From: Microbacterium sp. zg-Y625 | GTDB lineage: Bacteria; Actinomycetota; Actinomycetes; Actinomycetales; Microbacteriaceae | Length of the DNA: 64,000 bases | NCBI RefSeq assembly: GCF_030246925.1 | Contig: NZ_CP126740.1 | Span: forward strand, 1-64,000 | Direction: 5' to 3' | In this document: piece after piece, positions 31,765 to 42,510 of the stretch | Layout: each line of letters starts with the position of its first letter | Numbering within the stretch: position 1 is the stretch's first letter | Program-made: the position numbers and the translations under genes | Notes under the pieces: generated by a model | What the model was told of the DNA's origin: nothing | The model's input: only the letters and a program-made list of their open reading frames with translations | Database searches by the model: none

Positions 31765-32817
31765 ATGAGCACACGCCGCGCAACGATCGCCGACGTCGCC
31801 CGCACCGCCGGGGTGTCACCGTCGACCGCGTCGGTCGTGTTCAGCGGCAAGACCCCGGTGTCGGATGCCACGCGCGAGCGCGTGCTGCAGGCGGCATCGG
31901 AGCTGGGGTACACCGGCCCCGACCCGCGCGCCGCGTCGCTTCGCCGTGGTCGCTCCGGCATCGTCGGGGTGCTCTTCCAGGGCCATCTCGGCGCCGCGTT
32001 CGTCGACCCCGTCGTGCGGGCGATGATGGACGGCCTCGCCGACGCGGTGGCGCCGATGGATGCCGGGCTGCTGCTGCTGCGCCACGACGCGGACGGCACC
32101 ACGGGGGGCGCCTCGCTGACGAACGCCCCCATCGACGCCGCCGTGCTGGTGGGATGGACCTCGGTCATCGCGGAGTCCCTGCAGACGCTGCGTGCCCGCG
32201 GCATCCCCGTCGTCGTCGTCGAGGGCGACGCCGGGCCCGACGTGCCACGGGTCATCCTCGACAACCGCGAGGCCCAGCGGGCCCTCGCCAGTCACGTCCG
32301 CTCGCTCGGGCACACCGACGTCGCGCTCCTCACGCTGCCCACCGACATCCGCCGCCGCCCGGGATGGCTGCATGCCGACGACGACATCGGCGTCGACGTC
32401 ACGCGTCACCGCCTGGAGGGCGCGCGCGAGGTGTATCCCGACGCCCCGGCGTACGCCGCTGCAGGCAGCTCGATCGACGAAGGCGTGGCTGCGGGCCGCG
32501 CGATCCTCGCCGATCCGCAGCGGCGCCCGACCGCCGTGCTCGCGCAGAGCGACCTTCTCGCCGCCGGCGTGCTGCGTGCCGCAGAGGAACTGGGCCTGCG
32601 TGTCCCCGAGGACCTCAGCGTCACCGGTTTCGACGGCATCGACGTCGACGGGCTGGCCCCCTTCGAGCTCACGACGATGGTGCAGCCCGCGGTGGAGAAG
32701 GGCCGCGCCGCGGGGGAGGCGATCGTGGCGATGCTGGAGGGTCACCAAGCGCCGTCTGTGTGCTTCAGCAGTGTGTACCACGAAGGGAATACAACCGCTC
32801 CGATCGCTCGGCTATGA
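31765..32817 (+). CDS. LacI family transcriptional regulator
   Basis: A 350-residue regulator. The N-terminal helix-turn-helix and hinge (TIADVARTAGVSPSTAS, residues 7-23) are canonical, and the periplasmic-binding-protein-like sensor domain shows the ILDNREAQRALASH and AGVLRAAEELGLRVPEDLSV regions. It probably binds a sugar and controls the divergent MFS gene and itself through the palindrome at 31719-31730. The effector cannot be named from sequence alone. Confidence 0.9.
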   Translation: MSTRRATIADVARTAGVSPSTASVVFSGKTPVSDATRERVLQAASELGYTGPDPRAASLRRGRSGIVGVLFQGHLGAAFVDPVVRAMMDGLADAVAPMDAGLLLLRHDADGTTGGASLTNAPIDAAVLVGWTSVIAESLQTLRARGIPVVVVEGDAGPDVPRVILDNREAQRALASHVRSLGHTDVALLTLPTDIRRRPGWLHADDDIGVDVTRHRLEGAREVYPDAPAYAAAGSSIDEGVAAGRAILADPQRRPTAVLAQSDLLAAGVLRAAEELGLRVPEDLSVTGFDGIDVDGLAPFELTTMVQPAVEKGRAAGEAIVAMLEGHQAPSVCFSSVYHEGNTTAPIARL

Positions 32818-32849
32818 CCCTGTCGAACGGAATGGCCCTCGCACCCCGG

Positions 32850-32855
32850 TAGACT
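32850..32855 (+). promoter_or_regulatory. Candidate -10 element of the mrp operon
   Basis: TAGACT sits 56 nt before mrpA. The resulting leader contains the GGAGG ribosome site. No clear -35 was found. Confidence 0.3.
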
Positions 32856-32911
32856 GGGTTTCGATCCCGTAACGTTCGTGCCTCTGGCCGCGACCCCCGA
32901 GGAGGCCGCGC

Positions 32912-35841
<2,930 letters not shown>

Positions 35842-35857
<16 letters not shown>

Positions 35858-36366
35858 CCCTGATCGTCATCATGGCGGTGCTCTTCGCCGCCGGTGTCTA
35901 TGCCATGCTCGAGCGCAGCCTCACCCGCGTGCTCATCGGGTTCCTGCTGCTGGGCAACGCCGCCAACCTGTTCCTCTTGGTCGTCATGGGGCAGCCCGGC
36001 ACGGCTCCGTTCTTCGGCGAGGCGGATCCCGAGCAGATGAGCGACCCGCTGCCGCAGGCGCTCACCCTGACGGCCATCGTCATCACGTTCGCGGTGTCGG
36101 CGTTCCTGCTCGCTCTCATCTACCGGTCCTGGCAGCTCGGCCAGGCCGACACCGTCGAGGACGACGCCGAGGATGTCGCCGTGCGCGAGCGCAGCGCCGT
36201 CGACGAGGACTCGATGGACGACGAGGTCAGCGACGACGACGACGACGCGACGACGGACTTCGTCGGCGTCGAGACCGCACCGATCACGGTGCTGCACGCG
36301 AAGGACGTCCCCGGCTTGCGCGACGACGCCCCCACCGACCGACCCCACCGCGGAGCCGACCGATGA
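35842..36366 (+). CDS. mrpC: Mrp antiporter subunit C (NuoK-like)
   Basis: A 174-residue protein. Its first 105 residues are the NuoK-like MrpC core with three membrane helices (GVYAMLERSLTRVLIGFLLL and DPLPQALTLTAIVITFAVSA). The remaining 70 residues are a strongly acidic cytoplasmic tail containing a run of five Asp, longer than in well-known MrpC proteins. The GTG start lies within the end of mrpA and the stop overlaps mrpD (ATGA). Confidence 0.94.
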
Positions 36367-37928
36367 GCGCGCTGGTTCCCCTGCTCGTCACCCTTCCGCT
36401 GCTGGGTGCGGCCGTCGCGCTGATCGCCGGCCGCCACCGGCGCACGCAGGTCGTCGTCTCGGTGCTGACGCTGAGCCTGGTGTGCATCATCGCCGCCGTG
36501 CTGCTGGTCACCGTCGACTCCTCCGACCTGCCGATCGCCGTCTCGGTGGGCGGGTGGCCGATCCCCTTCGGCATCGTTCTGTACGTCGACCGGCTCGCCG
36601 CGCTCCTGGTGATGGTCTCGAGCATCGTGCTGCTCGCGGTGCTGCTGTTCTCGGTCGGGCAGGGCGCCGCCGACGGTGACGATGACACGCCGGTGTCGAT
36701 CTTCCACCCCTCCTACCTGATCCTCGCCGCCGGCATCTTCAACGCCTTCATCGCCGGTGACCTGTTCAACCTCTACGTCGGCTTCGAGATCCTGCTGGTC
36801 GCCTCGTACGTGCTGATCACGCTCGGCGGCACGGAATCGCGCATCCGCACCGGCGTGGTCTACATCGTCGTGTCGCTGGTCTCCTCGATCCTCTTCCTCT
36901 CGGCGATCGCCGCGATCTACGGGGCCCTCGGCACCGTCAACATGGCGCAGCTGTCGCAGCGGATGGGGGAGCTCCCCCAGGAGACCCAGCTGGTGCTGCA
37001 CGTGATGCTGCTGGTCGCCTTCAGCATCAAGGCGGCCGTCTTCCCGCTGTCGTTCTGGCTGCCCGACTCGTATCCGACCGCACCGGCGCCGGTCACCGCC
37101 GTGTTCGCCGGGCTGCTGACGAAGGTCGGCGTCTACGCGATGATCCGCACCGAGACGCAGATCTTCCGCGAGAACGACGTCAACACCGTGCTGCTGATCG
37201 TCGCCCTCGCCACGATGGTCGTCGGCGTGCTCGGCGCCGTTGCCCAGGCCGAGCTCAAACGCATCCTGTCGTTCACGCTGGTGAGCCATATCGGCTACAT
37301 GGTCTTCGGCCTGGCCATCGCCACCCCGGCGGCCATCGGGGCGACGGTCTACTACACGGTGCACCACATCGTCGTGCAGACGACGCTCTTCCTCGCGGTG
37401 GGCCTCGTGGAGCGCCGCGCCGGCTCCACGTCGATCCTCAAGGTGCGTGGGCTCATGCGGGCCGCCCCGCTGCTGGCGGTGCTCTACTTCATCCCGGCGA
37501 TCAACCTCGGCGGACTGCCGCCCTTCTCGGGGTTCATCGGCAAGTTCGCACTCTTCGACGCCGCTGCCTCCGTCGGCACCCCGCTCATGATGGTCGTCAT
37601 CGTCGGCGGCATCGTCACGAGCCTGCTGACCCTGTACGCCCTCGTCCGCGCGTGGAACCTGGCCTTCTGGCGCGAGGACGACGAGGAGCACGGCGAGCCC
37701 GAGAACGAGGCGCGCCTGGCCTACCTGGGGGCCGCTCCCGCCGCAGCCGCTCAGACCAAGCGCCGGGTCATCCCGCGCATCATGACGGCGGCGACCACCG
37801 GCATGGTCGCCCTGACCATCGCCCTGTCGGTCTTCGCCGGTCCGCTCTACGACGTGTGCGCGCGCATCGGCGCGTCGCTGATGGACCCGGTCACCCTGGT
37901 GCAGCTCGAAGAGGGGGGCCAGCCGTGA
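36363..37928 (+). CDS. mrpD: Mrp antiporter subunit D (NuoN/M-like)
   Basis: A 521-residue polytopic membrane protein of the NuoM/N family, with about 14 helices. Landmarks are NLYVGFEILLVASYVLITLG, the PDSYPTAPAPVTAVFAGLLT-type proton-channel helix and LKRILSFTLVSHIGYMVFGL. Together with MrpA it forms the proton-conducting part of the antiporter. It overlaps mrpC (ATGA) and mrpE (GTGA). Confidence 0.95.
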   Translation: MSALVPLLVTLPLLGAAVALIAGRHRRTQVVVSVLTLSLVCIIAAVLLVTVDSSDLPIAVSVGGWPIPFGIVLYVDRLAALLVMVSSIVLLAVLLFSVGQGAADGDDDTPVSIFHPSYLILAAGIFNAFIAGDLFNLYVGFEILLVASYVLITLGGTESRIRTGVVYIVVSLVSSILFLSAIAAIYGALGTVNMAQLSQRMGELPQETQLVLHVMLLVAFSIKAAVFPLSFWLPDSYPTAPAPVTAVFAGLLTKVGVYAMIRTETQIFRENDVNTVLLIVALATMVVGVLGAVAQAELKRILSFTLVSHIGYMVFGLAIATPAAIGATVYYTVHHIVVQTTLFLAVGLVERRAGSTSILKVRGLMRAAPLLAVLYFIPAINLGGLPPFSGFIGKFALFDAAASVGTPLMMVVIVGGIVTSLLTLYALVRAWNLAFWREDDEEHGEPENEARLAYLGAAPAAAAQTKRRVIPRIMTAATTGMVALTIALSVFAGPLYDVCARIGASLMDPVTLVQLEEGGQP

Positions 37929-38509
37929 GCCCCGAGCGTCACTCGCCGCTGTCGCAGCTGTGGCGGCAGCTGCCGTTCTTCGTCTGGCTGATCGCGCTGT
38001 GGATGCTGCTGTGGGGCCAGTTCACCGTGCTCGGCCTGGTGAGCGGCCTGGTGGTCGCGGTCTTCGTCACCCGCGTGTTCCGGCTTCCGCCCGTGGAGCT
38101 CTCCGGCCGGATCAACCTCTGGCACGGTCTGGTCTTCGTCGTCACGTTCTTCGTCGCCGTCGTCCGGGGTTCGCTGCTGGTGGCCTGGCAGGTGCTCAAT
38201 CCCACCCGCTACCCGGGCACCGCCGTCATCGCCGTGCCGCTGCGTACCGACGACGACCTCGTCATGACGCACGTCGGGGTCACCGCCTCGCTCATCCCGG
38301 GCTCCCTCGTCGTCGAGGCGGACCGAGACCGCCGCATCCTCTATCTGCACGTCATCGGGGTCTCGAGCGACGACGATGTGCGGATGCAGCGGCAGGCCAT
38401 CCAGGGGTGGGAGGCGCGGATCGTGCGTGCCGTGGGATCGCAGGCCCAGCTCGAGAAGATCCGGGCCGCGGCCGTGGACACGCCTCGCCAAGGGGGTGCA
38501 CCGCTGTGA
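37925..38509 (+). CDS. mrpE: Mrp antiporter subunit E
   Basis: A 194-residue protein with two or three N-terminal membrane helices and a C-terminal cytoplasmic domain. Visible MrpE marks are LLVAWQVLNPTRYPGTAV, the TASLIPGSLVVEAD strand and LYLHVIGV. MrpE is needed for assembly and full activity of the complex. The GTG overlaps the mrpD stop and its own stop overlaps mrpF (GTGA). Confidence 0.93.
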   Translation: MSPERHSPLSQLWRQLPFFVWLIALWMLLWGQFTVLGLVSGLVVAVFVTRVFRLPPVELSGRINLWHGLVFVVTFFVAVVRGSLLVAWQVLNPTRYPGTAVIAVPLRTDDDLVMTHVGVTASLIPGSLVVEADRDRRILYLHVIGVSSDDDVRMQRQAIQGWEARIVRAVGSQAQLEKIRAAAVDTPRQGGAPL

Positions 38510-38775
38510 GCATGCTGCTGATCGCGATCTACGTCATCTTCGCCGCGGCCGGGCTGCTGACGGTCTGGCGCATCATCACGGGTCCCTCGATCCTCGACCG
38601 CGCCGTGGCATCGGACGTGCTTCTCACGCTGGTGATGTGCCTGCTGGGGGCCGAGATGGCGATCAACCACCACACCCGTACGCTGCCGGTGCTGCTGATC
38701 ATCGCCGCCGTCGGCGTGTTCGGCTCGATCTCGATCGCGCGTTTCGTCGCGAGAAGGGACAACACCGAGCGATGA
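38506..38775 (+). CDS. mrpF: Mrp antiporter subunit F
   Basis: An 89-residue protein with three membrane helices. The hallmark TGPSILDRAVASDVL joins helices 1 and 2. The GTG start is favoured over an ATG two codons later because AGGGGG lies 9 nt before the GTG. It overlaps neighbours on both sides by four bases. Confidence 0.93.
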   Translation: MSMLLIAIYVIFAAAGLLTVWRIITGPSILDRAVASDVLLTLVMCLLGAEMAINHHTRTLPVLLIIAAVGVFGSISIARFVARRDNTER

Positions 38776-39128
38776 ACGCCGTGCTCGACATCCTCTCCCT
38801 CGTCCTCATCCTGCTGGGCGCCGTGCTGTGCCTCACGGCCGCGATCGGGCTGCTGCGCTTCCACGACGTGCCCAGCCGACTGCACGCCGCGACGAAGCCG
38901 CAGGTGCTGGGGCTCATCCTGATCTGTCTCGCGGTGGCCCTCTCGGCGCGGTCGTGGGCGGTGGTCGCGTTCCTCGTCGCGACCGTGATGGTGCAGCTGG
39001 CCACGGCGCCGCTCTCGGCGCACATGGTGGGCCGCGCCGCCTACCGCAACGGCACGATCGACGGGCGTTCCCTGTACGTCGACGAACTGGCCCGGTCCCG
39101 CGAGACCCCGCCCGCAGCCGGCGGCTGA
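38772..39128 (+). CDS. mrpG: Mrp antiporter subunit G
   Basis: A 118-residue protein with three membrane helices; the loop GLLRFHDVPSRLHAATKPQ is diagnostic of MrpG. It ends the operon. Twelve bases after its stop begins a 20-bp-period repeat array reading in the sense direction of the mrp mRNA. Confidence 0.93.
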   Translation: MNAVLDILSLVLILLGAVLCLTAAIGLLRFHDVPSRLHAATKPQVLGLILICLAVALSARSWAVVAFLVATVMVQLATAPLSAHMVGRAAYRNGTIDGRSLYVDELARSRETPPAAGG

Positions 39129-39140
39129 CCCCCCGTTGCC

Positions 39141-39220
39141 GAGTGAGTATTCGCGTCGCCGAGTGAGTATTCGCGTCGCCGAGTGAGTACTCGCGTCGCC
39201 GAGTGAGTACTCGCGCGTCC
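39141..39220 (+). repeat. 20-bp tandem repeat array 1, 3' of mrpG
   Basis: Four contiguous 20-bp units, each beginning GAGTGAGTATTCGC or GAGTGAGTACTCGC. The first two are identical. With the preceding CG, each unit reads CGAGT-GAGT-AYTCG, i.e. a 5-bp stem with a GAGT loop in RNA; the C/T variation keeps pairing (G-C or G-U). Orientation is sense for mrpG. The convergent esterase gene ends 5 bp beyond. The same repeat occurs at 42431-42510 and 62581-62790. Confidence 0.9.
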
Positions 39221-39224
39221 GGCG

Positions 39225-40394
39225 TCAGGCCTCGTGCAGGCGGGCCAGCACACCGACGACCTGGCGGTGCCACTCCCGCGCAGCCGACAGCGCCCCGGTG
39301 TAGATCGCCGCGTCGTGCGACACGCCCTGATACCTCACCACCGTTGCCGCAACACCGGCGGCGCGCAGTCGGGCCCCGTACTCGGCGCCGTCCCGCCGCA
39401 GTGGATCGTACTCCGCGGTGAGGATCACCGCCTCGGGCAGACCCGCGTGCGACGCCGCACGCAGCGGCGAGGCCAGCTCATTGCGCCCGTCGGCCTTGCG
39501 GGGCAGGTAGGTACCGGCGATGGAGCGGAGCTCTCGCATCGCGAGGAAACTCGGGATGCCGAGCGCGCGCGTCGCCGCCAGGTCGATGTGCGCGCCGGTG
39601 AGATCGGTCACCGGCACTTCCAGCAGCTGCAGCCGGATCGGCAGGGCCGACCGCTCGCGGTTCGCCAGTGTCAGCGCGGCCGCGATGCATCCCCCCGCCG
39701 AGGTGCCGGCGATCCCGAGGCGTTCCCGGTCGACGCCGAGCGAGGGGGCGTTCTCGTGCAGCCACATCAGCGCCGCGTGCGCCTGCTCGACCTGCGTCGG
39801 GAAGCGGTGCTCGGGCGCGAGGGCGTAGTCCACCGCGACCATGACGACACCGGCCTCCGCTGCGCGGCGGCGGCACGCGGCATCCGTCGTCGGGTAGTCG
39901 ATGCCCCCCTGCCGGAACGCCCCGCCGAAGAACGTCAGCCATGCGGGGAGTGTTTCGGCATCGGCGCCGTCCGGGTAGTACAGCCGCACGCGCACCGCGG
40001 GGTAGCCGGCCACCGGCACCTTGTGATCGACGATGCGCAGGTCTGGCCCGGGGGTGCCCACCGTCGCCAGTTCGGTGCGGTCCCAGGCCAGGGCGGCGCG
40101 CCGGTGCCGCGCCCGTGCCCGCGCGCGGTCCTGTTGTGGTGCGCGGCGAACCTGAGCGGATGCCGCGGGCGCGGCGCCCGGGCTGCGACCACCGACGCCG
40201 TCGCCTGCCTCCCCGCGCGCGCCCGTCGCCTTGCCCGACGCCTGCACCGCGGTGCCGGTGGCTTCGGCGGCTCCCGCGCCGCCGAAGACCCCCAGCCACC
40301 CGGCTACCCGGGCGCGGAACGCGTCCACGTTGCGCTGGATCAGGTATCGGCGGTGCACCCGAAGGCGCTCGGAGAAGAACGGGTCAAGGGGCAT
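39225..40394 (-). CDS. Alpha/beta hydrolase, HSL-type esterase/lipase
   Basis: A 389-residue member of the hormone-sensitive-lipase family. Catalytic residues are Ser232 (GTSAGG), Asp330 (EYDPLRRDG) and His360 (VSHD). The usual oxyanion HGGG is replaced by FFGGAF (about 155-160), so the His is missing, which occurs in some family members. An Ala/Arg/Gln-rich insert of about 65 residues (38-103) near the N-terminus is probably disordered. ATG 40394 is supported by GGGAGGAAA and a TAGAAT -10 upstream. Confidence 0.88.
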   Translation of the reverse strand: MPLDPFFSERLRVHRRYLIQRNVDAFRARVAGWLGVFGGAGAAEATGTAVQASGKATGARGEAGDGVGGRSPGAAPAASAQVRRAPQQDRARARARHRRAALAWDRTELATVGTPGPDLRIVDHKVPVAGYPAVRVRLYYPDGADAETLPAWLTFFGGAFRQGGIDYPTTDAACRRRAAEAGVVMVAVDYALAPEHRFPTQVEQAHAALMWLHENAPSLGVDRERLGIAGTSAGGCIAAALTLANRERSALPIRLQLLEVPVTDLTGAHIDLAATRALGIPSFLAMRELRSIAGTYLPRKADGRNELASPLRAASHAGLPEAVILTAEYDPLRRDGAEYGARLRAAGVAATVVRYQGVSHDAAIYTGALSAAREWHRQVVGVLARLHEA

Positions 40395-40420
40395 CGCGGT
40401 TTCCTCCCGGGCGGGGTTCG

Positions 40421-40426
40421 ATTCTA
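40421..40426 (-). promoter_or_regulatory. -10 element of the esterase gene
   Basis: Minus-strand TAGAAT, 26 nt before the ATG, leaving a short leader with the GGGAGG ribosome site. The rest of this divergent gap (to 40525) shows nothing else clear. Confidence 0.4.
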
Positions 40427-40525
40427 GGAGCCGTCGCGCGGGAAGCGCTGGCCGCAGGCCGCAACACGTCGAAGGGCTGAACGCAACCCCTTCAGACCTC
40501 GCCGCCCACCCTGTTGAGTGGAGGT

Positions 40526-40663
40526 ATGAGAAGAGATCTCCTGCGCGCGGGGCACGCCCCCGCACGGTACGCCGATTCCCTTCCCCCCGCGTATGACGCC
40601 CCCGCGCATGACGCCCGTGCGGACCGTGCCCCCGGGCTCCGCGCGACGGATGCCGCGGCATGA
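40526..40663 (+). CDS. Candidate small ORF coupled to the glycosyltransferase gene
   Basis: An ATG-started reading frame of 45 codons, beginning MRRDLLRAGHAPARYAD and ending in Ala-Ala-Ala, whose TGA overlaps the glycosyltransferase ATG (ATGA). GGAGG lies at 40520-40524 but only 1 nt before this ATG, so an in-frame TTG at 40514 is another possible start. The product is hydrophilic, Ala/Pro/Asp-rich and unlike any family I know. It may be a coupling leader peptide rather than a functional protein. Confidence 0.3.
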   Translation: MRRDLLRAGHAPARYADSLPPAYDAPAHDARADRAPGLRATDAAA

Positions 40664-42396
40664 CGGCAGCGGCATCCACCGCCCCGGTGCGCGTGAGTGT
40701 GGTCGTCCCCGTCTTCACCCCGGGCGCAGGGTTCGATGAGCTCATCGCGTCGCTGGACCGGCAGACCCTGAGCGCACGCCAGTTCGAGGTGCTGCTGTGC
40801 GACGACGGCTCGGGCGAGCCCACGGACAGTCGCCTGGCCGAGGTCGCGCGCCGGCGGCCGAACGTCCGCGTGCTGACGCTGCCGCACAGCGGATGGCCGG
40901 GAACACCCCGCAATCACGGGATCGATGCGGCCCGCGGCGAATACGTCTTCTTCGTCGACCAGGACGACTGGCTGTTCGACGGCGCGCTCAAGGATCTCTG
41001 CGACTACGCCGATCGCCACGGGTCGGACGTCATCGTCGGCAAGGAGGTCGGCATCGGCCGTCGCATCCCGGCCGGGATCTTCCGCCGCGACATCCCGCAC
41101 GCACAGCTGGGCGTCGACCCCCTGCTGGAGATGCTGACCCCGCACAAGATGTTCCGCACGTCGTTCCTGCGGCAGAACGGCATCCGCTTTCCCGAGGGTC
41201 GGGTGCGGCTGGAGGACCACCTCTTCGTGATGCAGGCGTACTTCGCCGCCGACACGATCTCCATCCTCGCGAGCCGCCCTTGCTACGCGTGGGTCAAGCA
41301 CCCCGGCAGCGCCAGCGCCGCGCGCATCGATCCGGAGACGTACTTCCCGCACCTGGAACGGGTGCTGGACCTCGTCGACGAGCACACCGAGCCGGGGCCG
41401 TTGCGCGACACGCTGCTGCGGCACTGGTACCGGGGCAAGATCCTCGCGCGGCTCGAGGGCAAGCGGGTGGTGCGGTACCCCGCGGAGTATCGCAAGCGCT
41501 TCCTCGACGTCGTGACCCCCATCGCCCAGCAGCGCTTCGGGCCCGGTGTGGCGGACGGGCTCTCGTTCCCGTTGCGGGTGCGCTCGGCGCTGCTGCGCGC
41601 CGGCCGACGTGAGGACCTGTCGCGGTTCGCGGAGTTCGAGGCGGGCATCGTGTGCCGTGCCGAGGTGGCATCCGCCCGCTGGTCGCGCGGCGGGCGCCTC
41701 GCGCTGACCGTGCGGGTGCGGTTCCTGCGGGAAGGGCGGGAGGGCGAGGACGGTGAGGGCGGTCTCGTCTTCGAGCGGGTTGTGGTGGGGGCGGAGGTGG
41801 CGGGAGCGGATGCCGGTGGTGCGGTGGCGGGGGCGGATGCCGGTGCGAGGGAAACCTCCGGCGCAGACGCCGCGGCGTCGAGCGCCAAGACCGCCACCCT
41901 CTGGAAGCCGCCGGAAGAGCTCGGTTCGGACTTCCTCTCCGCGCACGCGCGCGATGCGACGCGCGATCTTCGTCTCGACCGGGTGGAGCTGACCTTGCTC
42001 GAAGGGCCTCATCGCGTCGAGCGGCGGATCCCGGGGCGGGGGCGCCTGAAGGCCGGGCGGGCTCGGGTGCGACTCGATCCGCTGCGCGTGTTCGGCCGCG
42101 ACGATGCGTCGCTGGGGGGCACCCTCGTCGCTCGCGTGCGCCACGCGGGATGGACCTTCGAGACGCCGCTGCGCGCTGAGCCGACGGTCCTCGCCGAGGC
42201 GGAGCGCTCGCCGCTCCTGGCGGGTCGGGCGTGCGGGCTGCGCGCCGCCGAGGACGGTTCGGTCGAGTTCTACCGGGTGTGGCCCGGTGGGCGGCTGCGG
42301 GATCTCGCCGCCCGGGCGGTGCGACGCGTGCCCCTCGCGCGCGCGCGCGACGTCGCCGGGAAAGTCGGCCGCCGGGCCCGCGCGGTCGTGCGCTGA
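40660..42396 (+). CDS. Family 2 glycosyltransferase with C-terminal extension
   Basis: A 578-residue protein. The first 230 residues are a GT-A fold GT2 domain: VSVVVPVFTPG, LLCDDGS (48-51) and the metal-binding FFVDQDDW with Asp100/Asp102/Asp103. Such enzymes use nucleotide sugars to build cell-wall or surface polysaccharide. The second half (about 330-560) is beta-rich with an Ala/Gly/Asp low-complexity insert and matches no domain I recognise. Very GC-rich with many CGG/GGG codons. Start chosen for ATGA overlap with the small upstream frame. Confidence 0.82.
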   Translation: MTAAASTAPVRVSVVVPVFTPGAGFDELIASLDRQTLSARQFEVLLCDDGSGEPTDSRLAEVARRRPNVRVLTLPHSGWPGTPRNHGIDAARGEYVFFVDQDDWLFDGALKDLCDYADRHGSDVIVGKEVGIGRRIPAGIFRRDIPHAQLGVDPLLEMLTPHKMFRTSFLRQNGIRFPEGRVRLEDHLFVMQAYFAADTISILASRPCYAWVKHPGSASAARIDPETYFPHLERVLDLVDEHTEPGPLRDTLLRHWYRGKILARLEGKRVVRYPAEYRKRFLDVVTPIAQQRFGPGVADGLSFPLRVRSALLRAGRREDLSRFAEFEAGIVCRAEVASARWSRGGRLALTVRVRFLREGREGEDGEGGLVFERVVVGAEVAGADAGGAVAGADAGARETSGADAAASSAKTATLWKPPEELGSDFLSAHARDATRDLRLDRVELTLLEGPHRVERRIPGRGRLKAGRARVRLDPLRVFGRDDASLGGTLVARVRHAGWTFETPLRAEPTVLAEAERSPLLAGRACGLRAAEDGSVEFYRVWPGGRLRDLAARAVRRVPLARARDVAGKVGRRARAVVR

Positions 42397-42430
42397 CGCG
42401 CCCCGCTGACGGCTCCGACCCGGCGGCGCG

Positions 42431-42510
42431 AATACTCACTCGGCGACGGGAATACTCACTCGGCGACGGGAATACTCACTCGGCGACGGGAATACTCACT
42501 CGCGAGCGAG
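42431..42510 (-). repeat. 20-bp tandem repeat array 2, 3' of the oxidoreductase
   Basis: Four 20-bp units in exact register (AATACTCACTCGGCGACGGG, three near-perfect copies and one diverged), reading GAGTGAGTATTC on the minus strand. The TGA stop of the minus-strand oxidoreductase lies inside the first unit (GAG-TGA). Orientation is sense for that gene. The convergent glycosyltransferase ends 34 bp away. Confidence 0.9.

Noticed and set aside
39141..39220. The tandem repeats as a CRISPR array
   Set aside because: Units are contiguous with no unique spacers of about 30 bp, the period is 20 bp, and no cas gene is present.
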